Shown: positions 49,435 through 58,618 of the stretch, piece after piece | Numbering within the stretch: the stretch's first letter is position 1 | Layout of the letters: every line of letters starts with the position of its first letter | Source: Nocardia caishijiensis NBRC 108228 | GTDB taxonomy: Bacteria > Actinomycetota > Actinomycetes > Mycobacteriales > Mycobacteriaceae | Length of the DNA stretch: 64,000 nt | Assembly (NCBI RefSeq): GCF_001612825.1 | Contig: NZ_BDBE01000036.1 | Coordinates: 62,001-126,000, forward strand | Direction of reading: 5' to 3' | The notes under the pieces: model-generated | What the model was told of the DNA's origin: nothing | The model's database searches: none | What the model saw: only the letters and a program-made list of their open reading frames with translations | Position numbers and translations under genes: made by a program

Positions 49435-50004
49435 CTACATAGCGTTCTGAACGTCGCGGCTGGCGTGGATAGCGAAGGCCACTGCGGCACAGCAGATGAC
49501 GATGCCGATCACTGCGTAGACGCCTCGGGAACGCGGTGCGAGGGTCCAGCGGGTCGGCGGCGTGAAGGCCGCGCACACGACCAGCACGGTGCCGGTGACG
49601 ACGAGAGCCCAAGCGGCGACCGCGAGCGTTACCGAGATCGGAGGATCCTTGTGGAGGAGCACCGCGATGTCGGAGATGCCATCCCAGGCCCGCGTGATGA
49701 CGACCTCGACTGCGAGGACGACCGTCATCGCCACCGCCGGAAGATTTCCGAGCCCGTTGATTCGGAAAGTGAGCGACCACCGCAATGCGACGGTCAGCGT
49801 GACGAGCACGGTGATCGCGAACACCAGGGAGAAGAAGGCCAGAGCCGAACCGGTCCTCCCGCTGTCTTCAGTCGCCGCGGCGTGCGGTTCGAGGGCGAAA
49901 GTACTGGTTGCCGCACCGCCGACGAGCAGAATGGCGCCGACGATGGCGGCTGCGGTGATCGCGGGCGACGATTCGTGTGCTCGTCGAGTTGCGGTGTTCT
50001 GCAT
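49435..50004 (-). CDS. Hypothetical membrane protein, 189 aa
   Basis: Not a recognised family. Four to five hydrophobic segments are visible: AITAAAIVGAILLVGGAAT, SLVFAITVLVTLTVAL, LPAVAMTVVLAVEVVI, LAVAAWALVVTGTVLVVCAA and VYAVIGIVICCAAVAFAI. There is no signal peptide or soluble domain. ATG 50004 is preceded by GGGAGGGG. It lies 24 bp downstream of the hydrolase gene on the same strand and may be co-transcribed. Confidence 0.65.
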   Translation of the reverse strand: MQNTATRRAHESSPAITAAAIVGAILLVGGAATSTFALEPHAAATEDSGRTGSALAFFSLVFAITVLVTLTVALRWSLTFRINGLGNLPAVAMTVVLAVEVVITRAWDGISDIAVLLHKDPPISVTLAVAAWALVVTGTVLVVCAAFTPPTRWTLAPRSRGVYAVIGIVICCAAVAFAIHASRDVQNAM

Positions 50005-50027
50005 TCCGTCCCCTCCCCGAAGTTTCG

Positions 50028-50858
50028 CTAGGAAGATACCTCCTCGGACTGACGGACTTGGTCGACGAATCTCGTCACGGCGGTGGCGACGGGCCCGGCG
50101 TGGGTCCACCAGACGCCGTGGCCTGCGGTGGTGCCCGCGATGACGGTGGAGAGGCCGTGGGTGCCGGGGAGGGCCTCGGCGAGGGCGGATGCGTCGTCGG
50201 CGGTGCCGCCCGCTTGGTCGGCGTGGCCGCGCAGGACCAGGGCGGGGCAGGTGATCTCGGGGAGGCGGGGGGTGAGTTCGTCGCGCGTGGCGAGGTTGTG
50301 CCAGGCGGTTGTGGTGCGGGAGCGGTCGGGGTCGGTGAGCCAACGGCGAATCCAGTGTTCCTGGTCGGCGTCGGTGCCGCCGATGAGCAGGGGCGCGAGG
50401 GCGCGGGCCTGGGGTTCGAGGGGGATGGCCGGGTCGGTCCAGGCGGTGGCCATGGCGCGGTACTGCGCGGATTCCTCGACGGTGTTCGCGCGGGCCGTGG
50501 TCGATGCGAGGACGAGGGCGCGGGTGCGTTCGGGGTAGCGCAGAGCGAACCGGAGGGCGGTGTAGCCGCCCTGGCTCATGCCGCCAACGATGACGGGGCC
50601 GGTGATGTCCAGTTCGTCGAGGACCGAGGCGATGTCGTCGGCCAGGTCCCAGTAGGTGAACGGTTCGCCGGGGTCGCTGACGGTCGCACCGAAGCCGCGC
50701 GCGTCTACGGCGATCACCCGCAGTCCCGCCGCCGTGAGCTGCGCGGTGGCGCGATCGAACATCGTTGCGTCCATGAGGAATCCGTGCGACAGCACGATCG
50801 GCTCGCCGCTACCGGTGTCGGTGAAATGGATGACGGAACTATCGCGCTGCACGGGCAT
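50028..50858 (-). CDS. Alpha/beta hydrolase
   Basis: About 276 residues from ATG 50858. The fold is clear: VLSHGFLMDATMF (oxyanion region), VIAVDARGFGAT, the nucleophile elbow VGGMSQGGYTALRFAL, ALVLRGHADQAGG (acid region) and GHGVWWTHAGPV with the catalytic histidine. It could be an esterase, haloperoxidase-like or lactone hydrolase. The substrate is unknown. The first in-frame ATG/GTG lies at 50903, but family similarity begins at 50858. Confidence 0.87.
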   Translation of the reverse strand: MPVQRDSSVIHFTDTGSGEPIVLSHGFLMDATMFDRATAQLTAAGLRVIAVDARGFGATVSDPGEPFTYWDLADDIASVLDELDITGPVIVGGMSQGGYTALRFALRYPERTRALVLASTTARANTVEESAQYRAMATAWTDPAIPLEPQARALAPLLIGGTDADQEHWIRRWLTDPDRSRTTTAWHNLATRDELTPRLPEITCPALVLRGHADQAGGTADDASALAEALPGTHGLSTVIAGTTAGHGVWWTHAGPVATAVTRFVDQVRQSEEVSS

Positions 50859-50921
50859 GACCCGAGGATATCCGCCGGAACATACCGTCGGAGATGTCAC
50901 CACAGTGACGCCGCGACGGCA

Positions 50922-51707
50922 TCAGCGCAGCGACGGCGCCGCCCATTCCGGTCCGAGCAACAGCGCTGCCGCCCGCGCCCGAATGAGCGAAATTTGCTCC
51001 CCCCCCCCCTCGAAGATCGAGTGTTTCGAGGACTGCTGCAGGTGGTGCTTGCGATAGCGCAGCGTCGGCGCGTCCACCACAACGCCCGCGGCCATCGCTG
51101 AGGCCGACATCAGCAGAGCGGTGTCCTCCATTCCGCGCAATGCCGCCCAGCCGCCCGCGGCGAGCAGGAGATCACGTCGCCACAACACCCCGGCCGGGTG
51201 GACCGGCAGGCGATAGGTCTGCGCGTTCGTCACCCAGGCATCCAGTAGTGCGCCGCGCTCGAGCAGTCCTGGCCGAAAGTTCAGCGGAAAGCTGCGCAGT
51301 TCACCGGAACCGAGCAGGTCACGCGCCGGACCGACAGCGAATCCGGCGGTGGGTTCGGCCGCGAGGGCGGCACCGAGTGTCGCGAGAGCGGTCGGCTCGA
51401 GTTCGTCGTCGGCGTCCAGATTCTGGACCAGCGGCACGGTGATCCGTCCGAGCGCCACATTGCGGGTGACGGCAGATCCTTCACGAGTCCCGTTGAACGC
51501 CAGAGACACTCGCGGATCTCCGGCCGCGCCGCAGCCGATCAGGTTCGAGACGAGCTCGGGGGAGCGGCCACCGTCGACCTGGACGTACCAGGTCCAGTCC
51601 GCGTGTGTCTGCGCGCACAGCGACCGCCACGCATCGGGTAGGTAGCGGGCGTACCCGGCGTGCACCGCCGTCAGCACCGCGATCTCCACGAAGGACCACT
51701 CTGCCAT
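50922..51707 (-). CDS. Family 2 glycosyltransferase with an 11-G coding tract
   Basis: About 261 residues from ATG 51707. GT2 features are EIAVLTAVHAGYARYLPDAW, WYVQVDGG, REGSAVTRNVALG and LVQNLDADDELEP (the DxD-like metal motif), with MEDTALLM in the acceptor region. It should transfer a sugar from a nucleotide sugar. Near the C-terminus an uninterrupted run of 11 G (50999-51009 on the + strand as C) codes for Gly-Gly-Gly; slippage there would alter the last ~25 residues. A TTG at 51746 is an alternative start. It is divergent from the next gene. Confidence 0.8.
   Translation of the reverse strand: MAEWSFVEIAVLTAVHAGYARYLPDAWRSLCAQTHADWTWYVQVDGGRSPELVSNLIGCGAAGDPRVSLAFNGTREGSAVTRNVALGRITVPLVQNLDADDELEPTALATLGAALAAEPTAGFAVGPARDLLGSGELRSFPLNFRPGLLERGALLDAWVTNAQTYRLPVHPAGVLWRRDLLLAAGGWAALRGMEDTALLMSASAMAAGVVVDAPTLRYRKHHLQQSSKHSIFEGGGEQISLIRARAAALLLGPEWAAPSLR
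50999..51009 (-). repeat. Homopolymer of 11 G inside the glycosyltransferase gene
   Basis: Eleven identical bases in a row within codons for Glu-Gly-Gly-Gly-Glu. Tracts of this length are prone to polymerase slippage and to sequencing error. The current length keeps the frame open to a C-terminus ending EWAAPSLR. Confidence 0.85.
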
Positions 51708-51799
51708 GTCGACGTGGCTGGCGATGACTGTGGTACTCAGTGACAATGGTCATCCGGTGACATGTGGTCATCCGGCGCGGCGGCAGGCAGGGGACGGTC

Positions 51800-53011
51800 A
51801 TGGATCACGCGTTGGTCGAGTCGGCACTCGCGGGATTGAGCGCGGCGAATTCGCGTGAGCTGGAACGCGAGTGCGAACAGTTCGCGTTGCGGTATCTGGC
51901 TCAGCAGGTGGAGCCTCAGTTCGACCTCGACTCAGCTGATTTCGACCGTGACCCGTTGCTGATCTGCGCCGACCGCTACTGGAACCAGCGCTTCCAGGCC
52001 GAACCGACGCTGCGGACCGCGGTGCTGTGTGCGGGATGGATGAGTGAACACATCGCGGACGAGGTGTACGAACCGATCCGGCAGAAGTGGGCGCTCGGGT
52101 TCGCCTTCATCACCCGCGACACGGTCGAGTCGGCGGACGAGATCGCCGACGCCACCGCCGATGTCGTCGGCGCCGACGACAGTACGTGCAACAAGGCGTA
52201 TTTCGCCGCTCTGTACCACGCCGGGAAGCTGCGCGCGAACTTCTTCTTCGCCGAGCTGGAGCAGTTCCTGGCTGCCTCGCCGCTCGCGATAGCCGCGGGC
52301 CCACACCGGAATTCGGTCCTGTTCACCGCCCTGCGTGCGTTCGCCGCGTTCGGTTCGCGCACGACCGCCCATCAGCACGCGTGCGAGCTGCTCGACCAGG
52401 TGTGGGATTCCCCGCAGCGTTCGTTCGCGGCCGTCGATGTCGTGTTGAACGGGCTGGCTTCGGGTGTGGACTTCGACGGCCGCGGCGCGCTGCTGCGCGA
52501 TCGCGCCGCCGAGGCTGTCGCCGCCTATCCCGGTCGTGACATCCTGCACTTCCGGCTGGCCACCGGGCGCTGGCTCTGCGGCGAACACGACGCCGCGATG
52601 AGCGATATCGACGAGGCCATCCGTTTGCTGCCCGCCAAGGGGTGGCGGGTGAGTCACGAACTGCTGCAGAGCCAGTACCTCGCGCGTCGTGATGCCATCG
52701 AGGCCGCCCGGGTCATCGATCGCCAAGCCCGCGCCGACCGAACCCGTGTCGAACACACGGAACAGGAAGTCGGCCGCCTCGCGGGCGAGGTGCGCGGTAC
52801 CGTTCTGCGCGCTGTCGAACTGGTGACGATTTTCGCCGCCGTCGTCGCTTTCGCCGTCGGTTCGCTCAATGTGTCGCTCAACGGCAATCTCTCGCGTGCC
52901 GACCGCATCTGGATCGTGGCAACACAAGGTCTCGGGCTTCTCCTGTTCGCCTTCCTGATCCTTGGCGGCTCCTGGTTCATCGCCGATCGTCTCACCCGAC
53001 GCTCCCGATGA
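51800..53011 (+). CDS. Hypothetical TPR-like protein with two C-terminal membrane helices
   Basis: A 403-residue protein of unknown family. The long N-terminal part is helical with TPR-like spacing (for example PGRDILHFRLATGRWLCGEH and AAMSDIDEAIRLLPAKG). A charged coiled-coil-like segment (RTRVEHTEQEVGRLAGEVRG) leads to two hydrophobic helices, LVTIFAAVVAFAVGSLNV and GLGLLLFAFLILGGSWFI. A cytoplasmic helical domain anchored by a C-terminal hairpin is likely. ATG 51800 follows GGCAGGGGAC. It is divergent from the glycosyltransferase gene. Confidence 0.7.
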   Translation: MDHALVESALAGLSAANSRELERECEQFALRYLAQQVEPQFDLDSADFDRDPLLICADRYWNQRFQAEPTLRTAVLCAGWMSEHIADEVYEPIRQKWALGFAFITRDTVESADEIADATADVVGADDSTCNKAYFAALYHAGKLRANFFFAELEQFLAASPLAIAAGPHRNSVLFTALRAFAAFGSRTTAHQHACELLDQVWDSPQRSFAAVDVVLNGLASGVDFDGRGALLRDRAAEAVAAYPGRDILHFRLATGRWLCGEHDAAMSDIDEAIRLLPAKGWRVSHELLQSQYLARRDAIEAARVIDRQARADRTRVEHTEQEVGRLAGEVRGTVLRAVELVTIFAAVVAFAVGSLNVSLNGNLSRADRIWIVATQGLGLLLFAFLILGGSWFIADRLTRRSR

Positions 53012-53032
53012 GACCCAGCCGGTGCCGCTGGA

Positions 53033-54118
53033 TCAGTCGGTGACGTAGCCGTTGAGGCTGTTGCGCAGGTCCGTGAGCACCGCGCGGGCGGCGGTGAGGC
53101 CGGTGGTGTGCCAGATCTTGTCGTCCACGGCGAACACGCGGCGATCCGTCGCGGCGCCCAGATTCTCGAATTCCTTCGAGCGCAGCACCTTTTTGCCGTG
53201 TGCCTCGCCGTCGGGGCCGTCGAACATCACGTAGATGATGTCACCCTCGGCCTTGGTCGAGAAGTCGTCGGGGGTGATGTCGAACGAGGTGCCGCGCTGC
53301 GCCTGCGGACGCTGTACACCGGCATCCGCGAGGACCTGTGCGGCAAAGGTTTCCGAGCCCTGCACCTGGATCGTGTCGGCGGTGAAACGCAGCACCGAGG
53401 CCTGCGACTGGTTCGCGTGCAGCGCGGTGCCGAGGTCCTCGGCCTCGGTGCGGTAGGACTGCAGCGCGTTCGTGGCGGCGGCGGTGCGGCCCATCCCGGT
53501 GGCGTAGGCGACGAAGTCGGACTGCCAGCTGCCGCCGCTGCCGACCAGCACGGTCGGAGCGATCGCGCGCAGCGCCTCGTAACCGCCCGCGGCAGGGGGG
53601 ACGTCGCCGAGGATGAGGTCGGGCTTCAGCTCGGCGATACGCGCCGGGTCGGGTGCGCCGATCGGGCCGACGCTCGGCACCTTCAGCACGCCGTACCCGA
53701 GGTACATCGGCTGCGGACGCTCACCGTCGAGCGTCACCGCGCCCGTCACCCGCTCCCACAGGCCGAGCGCGCACGCCGCGTCGAGAGCGGAACTGGTGAG
53801 CACGACGATGCGCTGCGGATCGGCGGGCACCTCCGTGACACCGGCCGCATGGGTCACCGAGCGGGTACCCGAACTCGCGTCGGGCGCACTCGGCGTCGGG
53901 CACGCTGTCGCCGTGTCACGGTCGGCACCCACCACACCGGCACCGGCGATATTGGTCGTGGTGCGGATGATCGTGCTCGCGTCGTCGTGCTTGTCCGCGC
54001 AACCGGCGCTCACCACGGCAGCGCACAGCACCGCGGCGACGAGCACGCCACGCGGGCGGCGACGACCCCGCCGGGTGGTGCGGGGGAATCGGGTGCGTTC
54101 TCGGGCGCTCACCGGCAT
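53033..54118 (-). CDS. Iron-siderophore ABC transporter substrate-binding lipoprotein (FecB-like)
   Basis: A 361-residue lipoprotein: basic N-terminus, then VLVAAVLCAAVVSAGCAD with a lipobox. The binding-protein fold shows QRIVVLTSSALDAACALGLW, VGPIGAPDPARIAELKPDLI, LGDVPPAAGGYEAL and the C-terminal FAVDDKIWHTTGLTAAR. It resembles mycobacterial FecB proteins and class III siderophore/heme-binding proteins. No permease or ATPase of the FecCDE type is adjacent. Signal peptide position supports ATG 54118; the frame is open further upstream. Confidence 0.85.
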   Translation of the reverse strand: MPVSARERTRFPRTTRRGRRRPRGVLVAAVLCAAVVSAGCADKHDDASTIIRTTTNIAGAGVVGADRDTATACPTPSAPDASSGTRSVTHAAGVTEVPADPQRIVVLTSSALDAACALGLWERVTGAVTLDGERPQPMYLGYGVLKVPSVGPIGAPDPARIAELKPDLILGDVPPAAGGYEALRAIAPTVLVGSGGSWQSDFVAYATGMGRTAAATNALQSYRTEAEDLGTALHANQSQASVLRFTADTIQVQGSETFAAQVLADAGVQRPQAQRGTSFDITPDDFSTKAEGDIIYVMFDGPDGEAHGKKVLRSKEFENLGAATDRRVFAVDDKIWHTTGLTAARAVLTDLRNSLNGYVTD

Positions 54119-54227
54119 GCGGACGAGGGTACTGCGTTGGGGTCGCCGCGGATGCCGGGGGCCGTGGGTCGTCGGCATCCGATCCCGCACCGGACGAACG
54201 CAGCGCGGCCCGATCGCGGATCGAGTG

Positions 54228-55988
54228 TCAGCCGAAGCCGATGATCTCGGAACCGCGGCCGTTGCGATCACTCGCGATCACTATCAGGGATCCCGAGGTT
54301 GTAGTCACGCGTGGGTCCCCGTCCGGACCGATGGTGATGGGCACGGCCGGACCTTCGCGTCCGGTCGATCGGTCCCAGCTCCGCAGCTCGAATCCGTCAT
54401 CCAAGATGAGCACGACTACCCGGTCGGCAAGCAGTTCGGCGCGGTCCTCGACGTACATCGCCCCGGTCGCGGGGGTGGTCATTTCGAGCTCGGTCCACAA
54501 GACTTCGCCGACTGCGGACAACACCTCCCAGCGGTCGCCCAATCCTGCGTTAGGATCCGAGTTGTCGGAGCTGACCAGGGCAGACGTGCTGTCCGCCTCT
54601 TCCAAATCGCTGTACTCGCGGCTCGAATCCACGATGGCCGCCGACAGCGGTACGTTCGGTGGCAGGAAGATCTCGGTGTCGACTGCTCCCTCCCGATGGC
54701 ACTCCACCCAGACGAAGCCGCTGTCGAACACGCGGACGCCGGTACTCATGGCTCGCACCGCTGCGGGCGTGGGAAAGCTGCGCGTATCGCGAACCTCTCC
54801 GGACATCGGATCGAACGCCGTGACGACCACCGTCGCGGCCTCTCCGTCACCACAACGCGCCACACGGTAGATCGCTGTCATGGTGGTCCCGACCTGCGAT
54901 GGTGCTGCGGTGCACTTGGCTGATTCGCCTGCGATACTCCACATTTCGCGCCCGGTCCTGGCGTCGTAGCGGGTCACCCGTCCGGTCTCGGACGAGATGG
55001 TGGCCAGCAGGTGCCCACCGGTCGTGGAGCGAGGGTCATCGGCGAAATCTTCTCCGGTCCACAGCAGTTCGCCGGTGGCCGCGTCGAATGCCATCCAGCC
55101 GATATTCCGCCACTTGGTCAGCACCACGTCCTCGGCGCGCAGGTAGGTCGTGTCGTCGAGTCGATTCCACACGCTGTCGGTGCTGATATTGCCGCGCAGG
55201 TAGCGCCACCGTTCGGTTCCCGTCGCACCGTCGTAGTGCGCGAGGCCCGCAGGCGTCGCGACGACGAATCCGCTTCGGGTGACGAGAATTCGGTGGCCCA
55301 GATCGGGGTCGGCCGGGATCTGTAGCCGGAACTTCTCGGACCCGAGCACCGCGGGTGCGGCAATCTCCGGTGCGGCTTCGGCGGTGAGGTGATCGCTGGA
55401 GACGCTGTCGTCCCCGAAGCGGACCGCGAAACCCGCCGCGCCGAGCACCGGGATCACGCCGACGACGAGCGCCGCCGCCAGCGCCCACCAACGGGGCACC
55501 GGGCCGGTCGGCTGCACCACGAACACGAAGGTCAGCAATGCGCCCGAGATGGCGAGCGCCAGTGCGGCGATCGCGGACGATGCCCGGGGTGTCACGACGA
55601 AGTCGGAGGTCAGCCTCTGATATGTCGACGGAATGTCCGCCGCCACCGCGAACCACAGGCCCCCACCGAGGACGAAGAGGATCGCCAGTGCACCGCCCGC
55701 ACCGACACTCGCGGCCCGCTCGTCACCGCGACGCCCGAGAACGAGCACCACCGCGCCGATCAGCGCTGCGGCACCCGCGACGACCAGAGCTGCCCGGACC
55801 AGACGGAACGGGAAATCGGCTGTCTCGGTGAAGTCGCCGTGGAACGGCACCGGAATAGGCGCCGCGACGAACTGGCTGTAGAGCGCCAGCACTACACCAC
55901 CAGCGAGGAGTACGGCACCGACCAGGCCGGTGAGTATCGGTATCGACCGCAGTGCACGCGCGCGTTCGGTCGGCTGATCCTCGGACAT
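54228..55988 (-). CDS. Membrane protein with PQQ-like beta-propeller domain
   Basis: About 586 residues. Five hydrophobic segments lie in the first ~200 residues (for example LVGAVLLAGGVVLALYSQF and ALVVAGAAALIGAVVLVLG). The remainder is an extracytoplasmic seven- or eight-bladed beta-propeller with recurring motifs YDGATGTERWRYL, FDAATGELLWTGED, YDARTGREMWSIAG and WDRSTGREGPAVP, typical of PQQ-like repeats. PQQ ligands are not evident, so a binding or scaffold role is likelier than a dehydrogenase. ATG 55988 is chosen over 56000. Confidence 0.78.
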   Translation of the reverse strand: MSEDQPTERARALRSIPILTGLVGAVLLAGGVVLALYSQFVAAPIPVPFHGDFTETADFPFRLVRAALVVAGAAALIGAVVLVLGRRGDERAASVGAGGALAILFVLGGGLWFAVAADIPSTYQRLTSDFVVTPRASSAIAALALAISGALLTFVFVVQPTGPVPRWWALAAALVVGVIPVLGAAGFAVRFGDDSVSSDHLTAEAAPEIAAPAVLGSEKFRLQIPADPDLGHRILVTRSGFVVATPAGLAHYDGATGTERWRYLRGNISTDSVWNRLDDTTYLRAEDVVLTKWRNIGWMAFDAATGELLWTGEDFADDPRSTTGGHLLATISSETGRVTRYDARTGREMWSIAGESAKCTAAPSQVGTTMTAIYRVARCGDGEAATVVVTAFDPMSGEVRDTRSFPTPAAVRAMSTGVRVFDSGFVWVECHREGAVDTEIFLPPNVPLSAAIVDSSREYSDLEEADSTSALVSSDNSDPNAGLGDRWEVLSAVGEVLWTELEMTTPATGAMYVEDRAELLADRVVVLILDDGFELRSWDRSTGREGPAVPITIGPDGDPRVTTTSGSLIVIASDRNGRGSEIIGFG

Positions 55989-56082
55989 CTTCCCCCACAC
56001 AAGAACTCGTTCGCTTCCGCCAATCGCGCGTCACGTCGAGACTAGTGCCGGGGGTGGCGGCGCGGAAACGCCGCCGCCTCGG

Positions 56083-56886
56083 TCAGCGCGCGGTGCCGCC
56101 GATGCTGAAGTGGGCACCGGTGGGGTCGGTGAGACCGACGAGTCGGCCGTAGGGGGTGGTCATCGGCTCGAAAACCAGCTTCGCGCCCAGGGACACGGCG
56201 AGCTCGGCGGCCTTGTCGGTGTCGTCGCTGCCGAAGTACACCGCCCACGCACCGGGCAGGCCTTCGGGCAGATGCCCCTGGCCGTCCATCACGCCGCCGA
56301 GCATCGGGGACTCGGCGTGCAGGGTGGTGTACCGGAACTCGTCGGAGTCGGCGACGGTGAAGGTGTCGGTCCAGCCGAACACCTCGCGGTAGAAGTCGAG
56401 CGACTGCGGGTAGGCGCGGGTCATGAGTTCGAACCAGGACGGCAGTCCGGCCGCGTCCTGCCATTCGCCGTCGGCGACCCGGCCGATTCGGCCGAAACCG
56501 GGGAACGGGCCGGGCTGCCACACGCCGACACCCACTCCGCCCACGTCGGCGAGGACGGCCATCGTGCCGACACCGGGGACCTCCATGGCCTGTACGAACA
56601 CGGTGCCGCCCGCCTCGGACGCTTTCCGTTCGGTCGCGGCCGCGTCGTCGGAGTGCAGGTAGACGGTCCAGCGGTCGGGGTACGGGTCGCCTGCGTCCTC
56701 GACGCGGCTCATCGCACCGGCGACGGCGACGCCGTCCTTGCTGAATGTGGTGTATCCACCGAACTCCGGGCCGCCGCGTTCGGCGGTCCAGCCGAACAGG
56801 TCGCCGTAGAAGGCGATGGCGCGGTCGAGGTCGGAGGTGTAGAGGTCGATCCAGGTGGGATCGCCGGGTCGCGGGGTGAACTGCAT
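56083..56886 (-). CDS. Duplicated VOC-superfamily (glyoxalase-like) protein
   Basis: A 267-residue protein with two VOC domains: TWIDLYTSDLDRAIAFYGDLFGW at the N-terminus (split here as DLYTSDLDRAIAFYGDLF) and FELMTRAYPQSLDFYREVFGW in the middle. The second half repeats the fold through GRLVGLTDPTGAHFSIGG. VOC proteins include glyoxalases, dioxygenases and antibiotic-resistance binding proteins; no catalytic assignment is possible. ATG 56886 has GAGGAG upstream. Confidence 0.9.
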   Translation of the reverse strand: MQFTPRPGDPTWIDLYTSDLDRAIAFYGDLFGWTAERGGPEFGGYTTFSKDGVAVAGAMSRVEDAGDPYPDRWTVYLHSDDAAATERKASEAGGTVFVQAMEVPGVGTMAVLADVGGVGVGVWQPGPFPGFGRIGRVADGEWQDAAGLPSWFELMTRAYPQSLDFYREVFGWTDTFTVADSDEFRYTTLHAESPMLGGVMDGQGHLPEGLPGAWAVYFGSDDTDKAAELAVSLGAKLVFEPMTTPYGRLVGLTDPTGAHFSIGGTAR

Positions 56887-56914
56887 GCTGACTCCTCGGC
56901 AGAAGGGGAAGTAC

Positions 56915-56945
56915 GCAGACGGTCGCAGGCGCGCACACCGTCTGC
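56915..56945. other. Nine-bp inverted repeat between VOC and ABC permease genes
   Basis: GCAGACGGT at 56915-56923 is perfectly matched by ACCGTCTGC at 56937-56945. It lies downstream of the ABC exporter operon and upstream of the VOC gene on the same strand, so it may be a weak terminator for the operon or an operator for the VOC gene. Confidence 0.4.
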
Positions 56946-56996
56946 AATCAAGACGCGCCGAGGCGGGAAAAGTCATCGGCGGGTCTCGACCCCGGA

Positions 56997-57800
56997 TCAG
57001 CGGCGGCTGGCCCGACGGAAGCCGACGGCGGCTGGCACGGCGAACAGCAGAACAGCACCGGCCGACCAGGCGAGGGTGAGCAGCAGTGGCCGGGCGACGG
57101 GACCGTGATCGGCGAGGCCGCGCATGGCGTCGACGGCGATCGACATCGGCTGATTGCGGACGATCGGCTGGATCCAGGTGGGGAAGGCGACGAGTGGGAC
57201 GAATCCGGTGCTGAAGAACATCATCAGCGAGGTGAGGATCGTGATCCCCTCCACCAGGGAGGCCTTCGCCGTGTAGACGGCGACGGCGGTGACGACCGTG
57301 GCGAAGGCGAGCCCGAAGAGCACCGGGACCAGCAGGAACGCGATCGCGGCCAGTGGTCCGTTCTGGAAGCGGAACCCCAGCAGGACGCCGACGATCACGA
57401 CGGTGACGGTGCCGAGCAGGATGCGGCACCCCTCGGCGAGGATGCGCGAGGCGAGACCGGAGGCCCGGTGCACCGGGAGCACCCAGAAGCGGGCGAGCAG
57501 CCCGGCGTCGCGTTCGCGCCCGAGCAGCACCCCGCTCGCGACGGCACCGGACAGCGCCCCGACGAGCGCGACCATCGGCACCGAGCCGTAGAGCGCGTCC
57601 TCGCCGGTGAACCGCGCGATCTGGCCGCCGACCACGATGTCGAGCATGACGAGCAGCAGGCACGGGATGAACAGCGTCTCGAGCAGGGTGATCGGGCTGC
57701 GTGTCCAGCGCAGCAGCAGGCGCTGGGTCTGGATCGCCGTGTGCCGGATCAGCGAGACCGGTGAGGTCTCCGACTGCGATGTCTCCGACTGCGATGTCAT
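56997..57800 (-). CDS. ABC-2 type permease (DrrB-like), third gene of the exporter
   Basis: A 267-residue ABC-2 permease with six membrane helices, including LLETLFIPCLLLVMLDIVVG, VALVGALSGAVASGVLLG and FSTGFVPLVAFPTWIQPIVR. It resembles DrrB/DrrC of the daunorubicin and mycobacterial lipid exporters. Its N-terminus contains the duplicated pentapeptide SQSET, encoded by a 15-bp tandem duplication. The start overlaps the previous permease stop by one base. It forms an exporter with the ATPase at 58615 and the sister permease. Confidence 0.88.
   Translation of the reverse strand: MTSQSETSQSETSPVSLIRHTAIQTQRLLLRWTRSPITLLETLFIPCLLLVMLDIVVGGQIARFTGEDALYGSVPMVALVGALSGAVASGVLLGRERDAGLLARFWVLPVHRASGLASRILAEGCRILLGTVTVVIVGVLLGFRFQNGPLAAIAFLLVPVLFGLAFATVVTAVAVYTAKASLVEGITILTSLMMFFSTGFVPLVAFPTWIQPIVRNQPMSIAVDAMRGLADHGPVARPLLLTLAWSAGAVLLFAVPAAVGFRRASRR
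57766..57795 (-). repeat. Perfect 15-bp tandem duplication at the permease N-terminus
   Basis: Two identical 15-base units lie back to back (57766-57780 and 57781-57795), adding five residues without changing the frame. No nucleotide has diverged, implying a recent event. Confidence 0.9.
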
Positions 57801-58618
57801 CACGCCCTCCTCGAACTCAGCCGGATCGCCGCCGGTACGCAGATCAGCAGGATCGCGGCCAGCCACAGCAGCGACGGACCCATCAGCGACCAGCTCACCG
57901 CCCCCGTATCGGCCGTGGTGTCCCCGGCGAGCGCACGCAGTCCCGTCGCGAACTGGGAGATGGGCTGGTTGCGCACGAACCATTGGATCCAGGACGGGAA
58001 CTGGCTCGCCGGTGCCAGTCCCGTCGAGAGCATGCCGAAGATCAACGGCGGGAGCATCAGTGCCTGCGTGGTGGCCTCCGGGCTTTGGGACATGGTGCCG
58101 ATCACGTCCGCGCCGAGGGTGAGTGCCAGGCCGATGAGCAGCGAGAACGCCAGGAACCCGAGGGTGTGCGCGGCGTCGAGCCGGAACCGGAACCCGATCA
58201 CGTACCCGGCCGCGATGCCCGCCGCCAGCGACAGCAGCAGCCGGAAGCAGTTGCCCGACATTCTGGCCGCGACCGGAACCAGCGGCCGCAACGGCATCGA
58301 GGCGAAACGGCGGTCGATCCCGGCGACGGAATCGGAGGCCGATCGGAACGCCGCCGAGATGGCGGTGAACGCCGCCGCCTGCAGGATCACCAGCGGCATC
58401 ATGTACTGGGCGAAGCTGCTGAAACCGTTGCCGGAGAAGGTCATCACGGTCTTCAGCGGGATGTAGAAACTGGCGGTGAAGGCCACGGGTGCCAGCAGCG
58501 AGGCCAGCACCTCGCCGGATTTGACCGACGGCACGATCAGCCGGGTGGTCAGTACCCACCACTGCTGCAGGGTGTTCGGGGCGGCACGCCAGTGCGTCTG
58601 CCAGGCGGTGGCGGTCAT
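57800..58618 (-). CDS. ABC-2 type permease (DrrB-like), second gene of the exporter
   Basis: A 272-residue permease. Membrane segments include VLASLLAPVAFTASFYIPL, MMPLVILQAAAFTAISAAF, LLLSLAAGIAAGYVIGF and LLWLAAILLICVPAAI, and the conserved LPPLIFGMLSTGLAP and FPSWIQWFVRNQPI segments match its sister permease. Two related permeases with one ATPase suggest a heterodimeric exporter. ATG 58618 overlaps the ATPase stop by four bases. Confidence 0.88.
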   Translation of the reverse strand: MTATAWQTHWRAAPNTLQQWWVLTTRLIVPSVKSGEVLASLLAPVAFTASFYIPLKTVMTFSGNGFSSFAQYMMPLVILQAAAFTAISAAFRSASDSVAGIDRRFASMPLRPLVPVAARMSGNCFRLLLSLAAGIAAGYVIGFRFRLDAAHTLGFLAFSLLIGLALTLGADVIGTMSQSPEATTQALMLPPLIFGMLSTGLAPASQFPSWIQWFVRNQPISQFATGLRALAGDTTADTGAVSWSLMGPSLLWLAAILLICVPAAIRLSSRRA

